Shown: piece by piece, positions 16,407-26,185 of the stretch
Layout: each line of letters opens with the position of its first letter
Position numbering within the stretch: position 1 is the first letter of the stretch
DNA from: Desulfovibrio sp. 86
Lineage (GTDB): Bacteria; Desulfobacterota; Desulfovibrionia; Desulfovibrionales; Desulfovibrionaceae
NCBI RefSeq assembly: GCF_902702915.1
Contig: NZ_LR738849.1
Location: 868,001-932,000, forward strand
DNA length: 64,000 nt
Direction of reading: 5' to 3'
Made by a program: the position numbers and the translations under genes
Notes under the pieces: generated by a model
The model's database searches: none
What the model was told of the DNA's origin: nothing
What the model saw: the letters and a program-made list of their open reading frames with translations, nothing else

Positions 16407-17762
16407 ATGCGTAACAGCGTCTTTGACCTTATGTGTGAAGAAGACTTGACCAACCTGAAAATTCAATATGACTGGCACACTGGAACATCTTGTCTGTATG
16501 CAGCCAAAGAATGGGATGAAGACATAGACTGGACCCAGTACAATAAAACGTTTACCGCCTATCACATCCTTACTCCCAGCGCCCACTACTACGGCACTGA
16601 CGACACTCGCGCCCTTTTCCGCAAGCATAAGATCGAAGCATACCTCGACCAGATCATCGCCATCATGGCCAGTGGCCGCAACCTTATGGAAGACTTCTAC
16701 TACTGGAAGAAAGAAGACGTAAGGTTTGTCAGCAACATCCATAGCCTGCGCAGGGGGCTCAACAACAGGCTTGACTGTGTGGTTATGGGTGCTCTGCGTC
16801 GTCACCCGCGCGAAGAAGATGAAATAGAGATGCTCGTAGACGGCATGAATCTCGGCCGCGCAATGGCCTTCAAAAACTTTGCGGGTGGCCTGCCTATGGG
16901 TGGCGCAAAATGTACCGTGCAGCAAGATGAACTGGATGTGAACAACCTGGCCAACATCGGATTCCTTGCCTATGCACTGGATCGCACCCGCGACAATGCA
17001 GGCCCGGACATGCGCATGCCCACCAATATGGTGCACCCGATGAACCAGCACTTCACCCTGAAATTTACCGGCGACCCCAAGGGTCCCTTGGGCGAATCGG
17101 GAACCCCCACTGCCTATGGCAGCTTCATTGCCTCCAAGGAAGCCGCAAGAATGGTCTTCGGCTCCCCTTCCTGGGCAGGCAAAACCGTGGCTATCATGGG
17201 TTTGGGCGCTGTGGGCTTTCCCCTTGCCAAGCACTACCTTGAAGAAGGCGCCAAACTGACCGTAAGCGACATTTCACCCAAGGCTATTGAAAAACTGCTG
17301 ACGCTATACCCCAACCATTCCATCAAGGTTGTTCCGACAGACGAAATTATTTACCAGGATGTGGATTTGCTGGCTCCGGCCGCCATCGGCGGTCTTTTCA
17401 GCGACGACAACCTGGACAAACTGCGCGCCAAAATCATCATCGGGCCAGGCAACAACCAGATCAAAGCATCCAGCCCTGAAGAAGAAATAGCCCTTGCCCG
17501 CAAGCTTGCGGCCAAGGGCATTCTGTTCCAGGTGGAATGGTTCCACAACGTGGCTGGCGTCATGTGCGCCTTTGAAGAGTATTTGCACCAGGAAAAAGCC
17601 AGCAAGGAGGCTCTTTACAAAAAGATCGACAAGATCTGCGGTGAAAACACGCGGACCAACCTCGAAGAGGCCAAACGCTTGGGCATTACCCCCACAGAAC
17701 GCTGCTACAAGGTAGCATCCGAAGCTATTTATGACACCAAGCCAGCCTGGCATGCCGTCTAA
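16407..17762 (+). CDS. Glu/Leu/Phe/Val-type amino acid dehydrogenase
   Basis: 451 residues. It oxidatively deaminates an amino acid to the 2-oxo acid with NAD(P)+. The catalytic region has GGLPMGGAKCTV with the active Lys, followed by AGPDMRMPTNMVH, and the Rossmann fold starts at TVAIMGLGAVGFPLAKHY. It is longer than leucine dehydrogenases of about 360 residues because of an N-terminal extension. I chose ATG 16407 (AAAAAGGA about ten bases upstream). GTG 16332 lies seven bases after the operator palindrome and has no ribosome-binding site. First gene of the six-gene operon. Substrate class (aromatic or branched) is inferred from the downstream genes. Confidence 0.8.
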   Translation: MRNSVFDLMCEEDLTNLKIQYDWHTGTSCLYAAKEWDEDIDWTQYNKTFTAYHILTPSAHYYGTDDTRALFRKHKIEAYLDQIIAIMASGRNLMEDFYYWKKEDVRFVSNIHSLRRGLNNRLDCVVMGALRRHPREEDEIEMLVDGMNLGRAMAFKNFAGGLPMGGAKCTVQQDELDVNNLANIGFLAYALDRTRDNAGPDMRMPTNMVHPMNQHFTLKFTGDPKGPLGESGTPTAYGSFIASKEAARMVFGSPSWAGKTVAIMGLGAVGFPLAKHYLEEGAKLTVSDISPKAIEKLLTLYPNHSIKVVPTDEIIYQDVDLLAPAAIGGLFSDDNLDKLRAKIIIGPGNNQIKASSPEEEIALARKLAAKGILFQVEWFHNVAGVMCAFEEYLHQEKASKEALYKKIDKICGENTRTNLEEAKRLGITPTERCYKVASEAIYDTKPAWHAV

Positions 17763-17837
17763 GGTCAATCTTGCCCCACGCAGCGGCATTGTTTCGCTGC
17801 GTGGGGCAGCACATCCCAACGAACGCGAGAGCATGTT

Positions 17838-19616
17838 ATGACAAAAAAACTGATGAGCGGTAATGAAGCTGTCGCCCGCGGTGCATTCGAGGCCTGCTGT
17901 CGGGTAGCGGCGGCCTATCCGGGGACGCCCAGCACTGAAATCCTTGAAAACATTTCACAGTACGCCGAAATCAATTCACGTTGGACAACCAATGAAAAAG
18001 TTGCGCTTGAAGTTGCTTCAGGCGCATCCATAGGCGGCATCAGAGCGCTAGCCGCGATGAAGCACGTTGGCTTGAATGTCGCGGCCGACCCTCTTCTGAC
18101 TATGGGCTACATTGGCGCACTGGGCGGCCTGGTTATTGTTTCTGCTGACGATCCGGGCTGTTACAGCTCGCAGAATGAACAAGATAATCGCCTGTACGCT
18201 CCCTTGGCCAAGGTGCTCATGCTTGAGCCTTCTGACAGCCAGGAATGTCTGGAATTTACCAAAGAGGCTTTCGCCCTGAGTGAGCGCTTTGATACGCCAG
18301 TGCTTCTGCGCCTGACAACCCGCATCTGCCATTCAAAAAGCATGGTGGCAGAGGGAACACGCGAAGAAATCCCCCCGATCAAATATGAGCGTAACCCCGC
18401 CAAAAATGCCATGCTGCCGGCCCATTCACGCCCACGCCATGTGGTTGTTGAACAAAGGATGCGTGATATTGAGCAGTACGGAAATCACTGCCCCTATAAT
18501 CGCATTGAACGGGGTTCCGACAAGAGCATCGGCATTATAACCAGTGGTGTTTCCTACCTGTATGCCAAAGAGCTTTTTGGCGACAAGGCAGCTTTCCTCA
18601 AGCTGGGTCTTACCAATCCGCTGCCGCATGATCTTATCGATTCCTTTGCTCGCTCCGTAGACAAAATCTACGTGATTGAAGAAGGCGAGCCATATCTGGA
18701 AACAGCGGTAAAAGCGCTTGGCCATACCTGCCACGGCAAGGATATGCTGCCCATAACCGGCGAACTGAGCTTGCACACCCTGCGCGAAGCGTTTTTCCCC
18801 TCTACCAGCCCGGAAGGCTGCGAAGCCATTGCCGTTCCCGGGCGCCCACCAGTGCTCTGTGCTGGCTGCCCGCACCGCGGCTTTTTCCACATGATTGGCA
18901 AAAAGAAAAAGAAAATACTCTCCTGTGGCGACATTGGCTGCTACACACTGGGTATCCAGCAACCACTTAACGGCATGGACACTGTCGTTTGTATGGGCGG
19001 CGGCTTCTCCATTGCCCTTGGTATGGCTGAAGCAATGAAGGCTGCTGGCGACACCAGAAAGATCTTTGGTGTTGTTGGTGACTCCACGTTTTTCCATTCT
19101 GGCATGACTGGCATGGTGGACGCCATCCATAGCAACGCCAATGTCTGCTTCTGCGTGCTGGACAACAGCATCACGGCAATGACCGGCCATCAGGAAAATG
19201 CAGGGACTGTCGTGGATGTTCAGGGTCAGCCTGCCACAAAAGTCGATATTCAAAGCGTCATTGAAGGTATGGGCGTTCCCCGGTCAAAAATAACCGTTGT
19301 TGATCCGCTGGATATGAAGGCGGTTGGCGAGGCGCTGGACGAAGCGATTGCTACGGAAGGCTTCTCTGTCATTATAACAAAACGGCCCTGTGTGTTGATC
19401 CGTTCACTGCGCAAGAGCATTGTTAAAGCGCCGTATTCAGTCAATATTGAAAAATGTAAAAAATGCAAAACGTGCCTCAGTGTTGGCTGCCCCGCCATTT
19501 CTATGCATGCTGAGGGATATTCTCAGATTGATGCTACGGCCTGCATTGGTTGTGGATACTGCATGCAAGTATGCCCCTTCGGCGTCATAACCCGTGACGA
19601 GGAGATTGCACAATGA
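17838..19616 (+). CDS. iorA: Indolepyruvate ferredoxin oxidoreductase, alpha subunit
   Basis: 592 residues. With IorB it converts aryl-pyruvates and related 2-oxo acids to acyl-CoA, CO2 and reduced ferredoxin, in the cytoplasm under anoxia. The N-terminal GNEAVARGAFEACCRVAAAYPGTP is typical. The thiamine-diphosphate site lies at GDIGCYTLG through GGGFSIALGMAEA and VVGDSTFFHSGMTG. Two C-terminal 4Fe-4S motifs are complete: CKKCKTCLSVGCP (from 540) and CIGCGYCMQVCP (from 569). The gene overlaps iorB by four bases. Confidence 0.93.
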   Translation: MTKKLMSGNEAVARGAFEACCRVAAAYPGTPSTEILENISQYAEINSRWTTNEKVALEVASGASIGGIRALAAMKHVGLNVAADPLLTMGYIGALGGLVIVSADDPGCYSSQNEQDNRLYAPLAKVLMLEPSDSQECLEFTKEAFALSERFDTPVLLRLTTRICHSKSMVAEGTREEIPPIKYERNPAKNAMLPAHSRPRHVVVEQRMRDIEQYGNHCPYNRIERGSDKSIGIITSGVSYLYAKELFGDKAAFLKLGLTNPLPHDLIDSFARSVDKIYVIEEGEPYLETAVKALGHTCHGKDMLPITGELSLHTLREAFFPSTSPEGCEAIAVPGRPPVLCAGCPHRGFFHMIGKKKKKILSCGDIGCYTLGIQQPLNGMDTVVCMGGGFSIALGMAEAMKAAGDTRKIFGVVGDSTFFHSGMTGMVDAIHSNANVCFCVLDNSITAMTGHQENAGTVVDVQGQPATKVDIQSVIEGMGVPRSKITVVDPLDMKAVGEALDEAIATEGFSVIITKRPCVLIRSLRKSIVKAPYSVNIEKCKKCKTCLSVGCPAISMHAEGYSQIDATACIGCGYCMQVCPFGVITRDEEIAQ

Positions 19617-20191
19617 AAACCCAAAGCTTATTGCTCATAGGCGTCGGCGGGCAAGGAGCCTTGCTGTTTTCAAACATTCTTGCCGCCGGACTGATGCAGT
19701 GTGGGCATGATGTAAAAATGTCTGAAATCCACGGCATGGCTCAGCGCGGCGGTAGCGTCACCACGCAGATCCGCTTTGGTCAAAAAGTTTATGCCCCTGG
19801 CATAGGTTTGGGCGAAGCCGACTATGTGGCCGCCTTCGAAAAAATGGAAGCCCTGCGTGCCCTGCCTTTTCTTAAACGCGGGGGCACCCTTGTGGTCAAT
19901 AACCACGAAATATATTCAATGCCCATTGCCTCAGGAAAAGAACAGTACCCTGATGATGCCTTGGAACTTCTTAAAGCAGCAACACCAAGCACACTGGTGA
20001 TCAACGCTGAAGAAATCGCAACACAGCTTGGCAATCCACGGGTGCAGAATGTGGTTTTGCTGGGGGCCCTTGTGCGGGCCATGAATCTTCCAAAGGTTGA
20101 CTGGAACGCCTGCATTTCACAGATGGTTCCCGCCAAAGCCAAGGAAGTGAACCTGCAAGCCTTTACCCGTGGGTTTGAACTGTCCACCTAG
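19613..20191 (+). CDS. iorB: Indolepyruvate ferredoxin oxidoreductase, beta subunit
   Basis: 192 residues, the family length. The N-terminal GVGGQGALLFSNILAAGL is the glycine-rich motif of the gamma/beta subunits of 2-oxoacid oxidoreductases, and the next segment MSEIHGMAQRGGSVTTQIRFG is diagnostic of IorB. It completes the enzyme with IorA; the four-base overlap (ATGA) implies coupled translation in equal amounts. Confidence 0.93.
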   Translation: MKTQSLLLIGVGGQGALLFSNILAAGLMQCGHDVKMSEIHGMAQRGGSVTTQIRFGQKVYAPGIGLGEADYVAAFEKMEALRALPFLKRGGTLVVNNHEIYSMPIASGKEQYPDDALELLKAATPSTLVINAEEIATQLGNPRVQNVVLLGALVRAMNLPKVDWNACISQMVPAKAKEVNLQAFTRGFELST

Positions 20192-20235
20192 CCAAAAGCA
20201 ACTCCGTACAAGCATTACAAGACCTGGGAGATACC

Positions 20236-21315
20236 ATGCCGCACATCCTCGCCATCAACCCCGGATCAACAAGTACCAAGATAGCGGTATACAAAGATGC
20301 GTCTCCTTTATTTACGGAGAATATAACGCATACGCCCGGTGAATTGTCTGCGTACAGTTCGATCATCGACCAGTATTCATTCCGGTTTGAGCTTATTCTG
20401 GCAGCGCTCGAAAAGCATAGTGTGCCACTGGACAGCATTGACGTGGTTGTTGGACGCGGGGGGCTGTTGCCGGCTTTAGATGCCGGGGCATATCTGGTTG
20501 ACGAGAAGATGCTGGAGTATCTGCGCCGCGCCCCCAGAGGAGAACACGCCTCCAACCTTGGAGCCTTTCTTGCCAAGGGCGTGGCGGATAAAGCCGGGGT
20601 TAACGCGTATATATATGATCCTGTAACAGTAGACGAGATGATCCCCGTAACCCGTGTTACCGGGCTGCCCTCAATACAGCGGCGCGGCATGGCGCACAAC
20701 CTTAACATGCGAGCCTGTGCCATAAAATACGCGGAAGAACGGGGTAAAAAGTATACCGATCTGACCTTGATTGTAGGACATCTGGGTGGCGGATTTTCAT
20801 TCACCCTGCATGACCACGGCAAGATGATCGACATGGTCTCTGATGACGAAGGACCATTTTCTCCCGAACGTGTCGGCGGCATACCTTCCTTTGCACTCAT
20901 GAACTATGTTCTGGAAGCCGGGCTTGATGCCAAAGCCTTCATGCGCAAGTTCCGGGGGCAGTCTGGCCTCATCGCCCATTGCCACACTACCGACGCCAGA
21001 GAAATCGAAGAAAGCATCCGTCAGGGCGACGCCCAGGCAGCGCTTGTGTATGAAGCAATGATACTCAACATTGCCAAAGCGTTGGCCGGACTTTCCACGG
21101 TTGTATTCGGCAATGTCGAGGCCATCATTCTGACAGGCGGTCTGGCATATTCCAACATGATCGTCGAACAAGTAACAAAGCGTGTCAGGCATATTGCCCC
21201 TGTTGTTTGCATGCCAGGCGAAAATGAAATGGCAGCTCTGGCTGCTGGTGCCTTACGGATGCTAAAAAAAACAGAAAAAGCAAATGTCTTTCCTGAAGAG
21301 GTTAACGCAACATAG
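20236..21315 (+). CDS. buk: Butyrate kinase-family acyl kinase
   Basis: 359 residues. ASKHA-fold kinase that makes ATP from an acyl phosphate and ADP. The N-terminal phosphate loop is AINPGSTSTKIAVYKD; the middle has VGRGGLLPALDAGAYLV and LIVGHLGGGFSFTLHDHGKMIDM, and the adenosine region is EAIILTGGLAYS. It matches butyrate/branched-chain fatty acid kinases rather than acetate kinases in length and motifs. It follows iorB by 44 bases. With the phosphate acyltransferase encoded downstream it would turn the acyl-CoA from IorAB into a free acid plus ATP. Confidence 0.9.
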   Translation: MPHILAINPGSTSTKIAVYKDASPLFTENITHTPGELSAYSSIIDQYSFRFELILAALEKHSVPLDSIDVVVGRGGLLPALDAGAYLVDEKMLEYLRRAPRGEHASNLGAFLAKGVADKAGVNAYIYDPVTVDEMIPVTRVTGLPSIQRRGMAHNLNMRACAIKYAEERGKKYTDLTLIVGHLGGGFSFTLHDHGKMIDMVSDDEGPFSPERVGGIPSFALMNYVLEAGLDAKAFMRKFRGQSGLIAHCHTTDAREIEESIRQGDAQAALVYEAMILNIAKALAGLSTVVFGNVEAIILTGGLAYSNMIVEQVTKRVRHIAPVVCMPGENEMAALAAGALRMLKKTEKANVFPEEVNAT

Positions 21316-21411
21316 TCGCACCCCCCATTGGGCACATTTTGAGCCCGTTCCCCAAAGGGAAAAGAACGGCACAAAATTTTTTTGCCCCACCCTAATCAAG
21401 ACGGAGCGCGT

Positions 21412-22815
21412 ATGAGTGATCTTCAAAAGTCTGATACTTCGCTACAACGGGGACTCAACAATAGACATATTCAGTTGATCGCGCTTGGTGGTGCCGTTGG
21501 CACAGGCCTGTTCCTCGGTATTGGGGGAGCCATTTTTTCAGCTGGCCCCTCGGTTCTTCTTGGCTATGCCATTGCTGGCTTGTTGGTTTTTCTTATTGTA
21601 CGTCACCTGGGCGACATGGTTACTGAAGAGCCTGTTGCTGGTTCTTTCAGCTATTTTGCCTACAAGTATTGGGGAGATTTCCCAGGCTTTTTATCCGGCT
21701 GGAACTACTGGATACTCTACGTTATGGTGGGAATCTCGGAGCTGACGGCAGCTGCGGCATATATGCAGTACTGGTATCCGGGACTTGAAACGTGGAAAAC
21801 TACCCTGTTCTTTTTCGTTGCCATCAACCTGATCAACCTCGCCACAGTCAAGGCTTTTGGCGAAATGGAATTCTGGTTTGCGCTCATCAAAATTCTGGCT
21901 ATCTGTGGCATGATCGCCATTGGTGGTTACATTTTGTTACTTCAGCCCGACCTGGTTCCCGGCGCTACCGTCAGAAATCTTTGGATGCCCCCCACCGTGG
22001 GTGCACACGCAGGCGACCCGGCGTATGGAGGATTCTTCCCCAAGGGCATTGGGGGATTGATACTGGCTGTACCCATCATCATGTTTGCTTTTGGTGGCCT
22101 GGAACTCGTCGGCATCACGGCGGCAGAAGCAGATGATCCCAAAAAAGTTATCCCCAAGGCCATCAATCAGGTTATTTACCGAATTCTTATTTTCTATATC
22201 GGCACTGTTGGCATTTTGCTATCGCTGTATCACTGGAGCAGCCTCCACGCCACAGACAGTCCCTTTGTAATCATTTTCAGCAAAATTGGCTTTAAAAATG
22301 TGGCGCATGTGCTCAATTTCGTGGTACTTACAGCGGCACTTTCCGTTTATAACAGTGCCGTTTACTGTACAAGCCGCATGTTGTACGGCCTTGCTCTGCA
22401 AAAAAATGCACCCGCCTTCTTTGCCCGTACCGACAAGCGCGGCGTTCCATACGCGGCCATGCTTCTGGCTGGTGTGGTGACATTCTGCGTTGTCCCCCTC
22501 AACTATTTCATGCCAAGCTGGATCGACGCCTTCCACACGGCCATGTCTGTTGTGGTTTCGGCTCTGGTCATCAACTGGGCCATGATCAGCCTGGCTCATC
22601 TCTTTTTCAGACGTAAAATGGACAAGGAAGGCATTAAGACATCCTTCCCTGCCATTCTCTACCCATACAGCAACTACTTCTGCTTACTTGCTGTCATCGT
22701 TGTGTTGTCCATCATGGCCACTCCGCAAATGGGTATGCGCAGTGCAGTTATTGCGGTACCCATCTGGATTGCCCTTGTGTACGTTGGTTACCGGATATCC
22801 AAACGCAACAAGTAA
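21412..22815 (+). CDS. Amino acid permease of the AAT/APC type
   Basis: 467 residues, about 12 membrane helices. The start LQRGLNNRHIQLIALGGAVGTGLFLG is the hallmark of AAT-type permeases such as PheP, AroP and LysP, and FGGLELVGITAAEADDPKKVIPKAI is the family consensus in the middle. It should import an amino acid with protons across the inner membrane. GGAG before the ATG at 21412 sets the start; the in-frame extension from 21382 lacks a site. Located between buk and ptb, it likely supplies the substrate of the pathway; the aromatic or branched nature is not proven. Confidence 0.88.
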   Translation: MSDLQKSDTSLQRGLNNRHIQLIALGGAVGTGLFLGIGGAIFSAGPSVLLGYAIAGLLVFLIVRHLGDMVTEEPVAGSFSYFAYKYWGDFPGFLSGWNYWILYVMVGISELTAAAAYMQYWYPGLETWKTTLFFFVAINLINLATVKAFGEMEFWFALIKILAICGMIAIGGYILLLQPDLVPGATVRNLWMPPTVGAHAGDPAYGGFFPKGIGGLILAVPIIMFAFGGLELVGITAAEADDPKKVIPKAINQVIYRILIFYIGTVGILLSLYHWSSLHATDSPFVIIFSKIGFKNVAHVLNFVVLTAALSVYNSAVYCTSRMLYGLALQKNAPAFFARTDKRGVPYAAMLLAGVVTFCVVPLNYFMPSWIDAFHTAMSVVVSALVINWAMISLAHLFFRRKMDKEGIKTSFPAILYPYSNYFCLLAVIVVLSIMATPQMGMRSAVIAVPIWIALVYVGYRISKRNK

Positions 22816-22880
22816 CGCGGCTCTGAAAGGCCCAGCGTAGCACGTTTTACCTCTATCCACCCATCACTGGAGCTATCAAA

Positions 22881-23810
22881 ATGGAGTATTATAAAAACTG
22901 GGATGAAGTCATTGCAAACGTTTCCGAGTTTCCGCACCCGGAACGGCTGGTGATTGTCTGTGCGGACGATGCCCACGCTCTTGAGGCAGCCCAGAAAGCC
23001 GCCGCGCACGCAACAGTGGCCCCCATTCTTGTGGGCGACAGAGCAAAAATCGAACCCCTGGCTGAAGCTGCGGGCATGGATCTGACCAGGGTTCCCGTGC
23101 ATCATGAGCCTGACAACGACAAGGCCGCGGCGCTGGCCGTTTCGCTCATACGCGAGGGCAAGGCCGACTATCTCATGAAGGGGCATATTGAAAGCAGCGC
23201 CCTGCTCAAGGCCGTCGTCAGCAAGGAGCACGGCCTCACGCGCGGCAGGCTGATCAGCCACATCAGCTACATCGAGGTGCCCAGCTACCACAAAATGATC
23301 GCCATCACGGACGGCGGTATGGTCGTCTACCCCACCCTGGAGCAGAAAAAGACCATCATGGATCACGCGGTCAACATGCTGCTGACCATGGGCTACAACA
23401 GGCCCAAGGTGGCCGTTCTCGCGGGCATTGAAAAGGTTAATCCCAAGATGAAAGAAACCGTGGACGCGGCGGCCCTCAAAGAAATGAACCGCAAGGGCGA
23501 GATCAGGGATTGCGTGGTGGAAGGCCCCATTGCCGTTGACATCGCCCTTTCCAAAGAAAAAGCCCGACAAAAGGATTTCGTCAGTGAAGTGGCGGGCGAA
23601 GCGGATATTCTGCTTGTGCCTGACCTGTGTTGCGGCAACTGCATCGCCAAAATACTGCTCGAAATGGCCGGAGGCAGAATGGCTGGCGTGGTTGTGGGCG
23701 CTTCCGTGCCCATCGTGCTCACGTCACGCTCTTCATCTATGGAAGAAAAATATCTCTCCATTGTCATCTCCGCCGCCTTCAGCGCCAGAAAAATCAAAAA
23801 TCTTGGGTAA
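22881..23810 (+). CDS. ptb: Phosphate butyryltransferase-family acyltransferase
   Basis: 309 residues. Converts acyl-CoA and phosphate to acyl phosphate and CoA. The Pta/Ptb fold is shown by KADYLMKGHIESSALLKAVV, by HISYIEVPSYHKMIAITDGGMVVYPTLEQK and by the C-terminal AGVVVGASVPIVLTSRSSSMEEKYLSI. Length fits Ptb, shorter than Pta. Last gene of the operon, 65 bases after the permease; a copy of the 3'-end palindromic element follows 35 bases later. Together with buk it gives substrate-level phosphorylation. Confidence 0.9.
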   Translation: MEYYKNWDEVIANVSEFPHPERLVIVCADDAHALEAAQKAAAHATVAPILVGDRAKIEPLAEAAGMDLTRVPVHHEPDNDKAAALAVSLIREGKADYLMKGHIESSALLKAVVSKEHGLTRGRLISHISYIEVPSYHKMIAITDGGMVVYPTLEQKKTIMDHAVNMLLTMGYNRPKVAVLAGIEKVNPKMKETVDAAALKEMNRKGEIRDCVVEGPIAVDIALSKEKARQKDFVSEVAGEADILLVPDLCCGNCIAKILLEMAGGRMAGVVVGASVPIVLTSRSSSMEEKYLSIVISAAFSARKIKNLG

Positions 23811-24300
23811 ATGAAGTTTGTTGTGGGGAATGTTTTGTGGAGAATGCTTTGTGGGGGAGGGACCCTTTTGCAAAAGGGTCGCCTCCCCCACGCCCCCACC
23901 CACTAAAACTCTTGTTGTACGTCAGTATAAGAGTACAGCGGGTTTCCTGATCTGAAGGGAGGCCAGATGCAGCGCTTCCGGCATCACGCCACCGCAGTAG
24001 GCATCTGCTCCTGCGCCTAAGAATTTGGCCGACCCCGCCAATGCCCAAACAGCGCCAAAACATCCCCAAAGTCGCGCCAACCAGCCCCCCGGCTTGTATT
24101 TGGCGGCTTTTTGGGGGAAGATTACAAGATCGGTTCCGGCGTCACCGTATCCGAAGTCCGGCATCCGAAGTCCGGCATCCGACGCGCGGCGCCCGGACAG
24201 GCAGCTCCATACCGCCACAACGGCATACCGCAACCTCTTCAGGGGCGCCGGGCACATTCTGGCAGTCCCTGCATACTTTTATTGGCCCCGGAGTTTTTTC
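23811..24300. other. Gap between ptb and the SLC13 permease
   Basis: Apart from the palindromic element (23846-23913) and a 14-bp tandem duplication (CCGAAGTCCGGCAT at 24151 and 24165) I see no feature. A frame open from 24025 joins the permease frame but lacks a ribosome-binding site and reads as random. Confidence 0.45.
23846..23913 (+). repeat. 3'-end palindromic element, copy 2 (after ptb)
   Basis: Stem arms 23851-23870 and 23871-23891 (GTGGGGGAGG-GACCCTTTTG, with one bulged base on the right arm), followed by CGCCCCCACCC and TAAAACT. Same orientation as ptb. Similarity to copies 1 and 3 extends about 50 bases further right (GAGTACAGCG...GATCTGAA). Confidence 0.85.
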
Positions 24301-26130
24301 ATGCTTACCTTTGACATGGCCGCCACCCTCGCAATCCTTGCGGGGGCCGTCATTCTTCTTGTCACGGAAGTTATACGCAATGACGTGATCGGCATCCTTA
24401 TAGTTCTGGCGCTGACATTCAGCGGCGTACTCACGGTGCAGGAATCGCTTTCGGGTTTTTCCAGCCCCACGGTTATCATCATCAGTTGCATGTTCATCGT
24501 TGGCAAAGCCATACTGCACACCGGCGTCGCGCAACGCGTGGGCGACTTCATCATCCGGCGCGGCGGCAGAAACGAAAAACGCCTGCTGACCATGATTATG
24601 GGCGCGTCAGCCTCGGTGGGCGCATTCATGAGTTCCACGGCCACGGCCGCCATCTTTATTCCCATTACCCTTGCCGTGGCGGAAAAAACCCGCATCAATC
24701 CCAAACGCCTGCTCATGCCCCTGGCTTTCGCCTCCCTCATCAGCGGCATGATGACCCTGGTAGCCACCACCCCCAACATCATCGTCAACGGCATTCTGCG
24801 CGAGCGCGGCGCGGAGACGCTGGGATTCTTCAGCTTCACGCCTTTTGGCATAGTGATTCTGGCACTGGCCATTGGCTTCATGATGCTGTTCGGCCAGAAC
24901 ATGCTGGCCCCCAAGGTCGCGCCCGCGGAGCAGAAAAAGGGTCTTTCCATTGACGACTTGCTGCGCTACCACGAAATCAACAAGAGCTTGTCTTTCTTGC
25001 ACATCCCAAGAGGTTCCGACCTTGTGGACCGCAGCGTCGCGCGCATGCAGCTCAGCGCGCGCTTCGGCATTACCCTGCTGGCGGTGGAAAGCGCCGGGCA
25101 AGGACGTAAACGGGTCATCACCGCCGCAAAACCCGAAATGGTGTTGCAGGCAGGTGATCTGCTCATGCTCATCGGCACCGACGCACAGTCGCAGGCCTTT
25201 ATCAAGGAGTTTTCGCTGGAACGGGTTTCCGCCCCTGCCTCCAGGCGAAAAAGCTTTTTTCAGGTGGTGGGCCTTGCGGAAGTGATGCTCAACCCCGAAT
25301 CCTCACTTATCGGCAAGTCGCTCAAGGAAACCCTTTTTCAGACCACGTTTCAAAGCATGGTGCTGGGCATCCGCCGCAAGGGCAAAACCCAGACCGAAGA
25401 ACTGGCGGACATTCCGCTGAAATTTGGCGACGTGCTGCTGGTCTGCGGCGCATGGGCTGACATCCTGCGCATGGAACGCAACAAGAGCCAGTACCTGCTG
25501 CTCACCCTGCCCCAGGACTACAAAGAGGTTGTTCCCGCGCCGCAAAAGGAAAAAGTCACCCTGGCCATTCTGGGCGTTATGGTCGCGGCCATGGCCTCCG
25601 GCCTGCTGCCCCCGGTAACCGCCATCCTTGCCGGCACAGCCGCCCTGGTGCTCGCGTACTGCGCGCCCATGAACTCCATCTATGAAGTGGTGGACTGGCA
25701 GACCGTGGTAATGCTCGCGGGAATTCTGCCCCTTGTTCTGGCCTTGCAGAAAACAGGGCTGCTGTCGTTGGCTTCGGACGGTTTTATCGGCCTTCTTTCA
25801 GGCAGCGGGCCTTTCATGGTTCTGGCGAGCCTGTTTCTCATCACGGCCATACTGGGCTTCTTTCTTTCCGGTACGGCGGTCGCCGTGCTTGTGGCCCCCA
25901 TGGCGGTTGATATCGGCCTGAAACTTGGCATCAGCCCGCAGGCCTGCGCCATGACCGTGGCCATTGCCAGTTCCGCCGTCTTTGTGTCTCCGCTTGGGTC
26001 CGCCGTGCATCTGCTGGTGCGCGATCCCGGCGGATACGTGGCCAAGGACTACGCCAAGGTCGGCACCCCGCTGCTTGTCCTCTCCCTGCTGGCAACGCTG
26101 GCGCTATGCTGGTTCTTCTATTTGCGGTGA
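24301..26130 (+). CDS. SLC13-family permease with two TrkA-C domains
   Basis: 609 residues. Two blocks of membrane helices (about 1-200 and 410-609) flank a soluble middle. The first block has GAFMSSTATAAIFIPITLAV and the second GFFLSGTAVAVLVAPMAVDIG, the paired re-entrant motifs of divalent-anion/Na+ symporters. The middle (about 225-400) has two TrkA-C-like units, each ending in a strand such as VLQAGDLLMLIGT and LKFGDVLLVCG. The family carries sulfate, dicarboxylates or citrate; in a sulfate reducer sulfate is attractive but unproven. Start 24301 has GGAG eight bases upstream. Single gene. Confidence 0.85.
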   Translation: MLTFDMAATLAILAGAVILLVTEVIRNDVIGILIVLALTFSGVLTVQESLSGFSSPTVIIISCMFIVGKAILHTGVAQRVGDFIIRRGGRNEKRLLTMIMGASASVGAFMSSTATAAIFIPITLAVAEKTRINPKRLLMPLAFASLISGMMTLVATTPNIIVNGILRERGAETLGFFSFTPFGIVILALAIGFMMLFGQNMLAPKVAPAEQKKGLSIDDLLRYHEINKSLSFLHIPRGSDLVDRSVARMQLSARFGITLLAVESAGQGRKRVITAAKPEMVLQAGDLLMLIGTDAQSQAFIKEFSLERVSAPASRRKSFFQVVGLAEVMLNPESSLIGKSLKETLFQTTFQSMVLGIRRKGKTQTEELADIPLKFGDVLLVCGAWADILRMERNKSQYLLLTLPQDYKEVVPAPQKEKVTLAILGVMVAAMASGLLPPVTAILAGTAALVLAYCAPMNSIYEVVDWQTVVMLAGILPLVLALQKTGLLSLASDGFIGLLSGSGPFMVLASLFLITAILGFFLSGTAVAVLVAPMAVDIGLKLGISPQACAMTVAIASSAVFVSPLGSAVHLLVRDPGGYVAKDYAKVGTPLLVLSLLATLALCWFFYLR

Positions 26131-26185
26131 TCAACCGCTCGGCCTTTAATAGCAACGTCTTTGGGGGCGTGGTCAGGTTGAAATG

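Noticed and set aside
24025..24300. N-terminal extension of the SLC13 permease
   Set aside because: It contains a short duplicated DNA segment and no membrane or signal character; GGAG supports the start at 24301.
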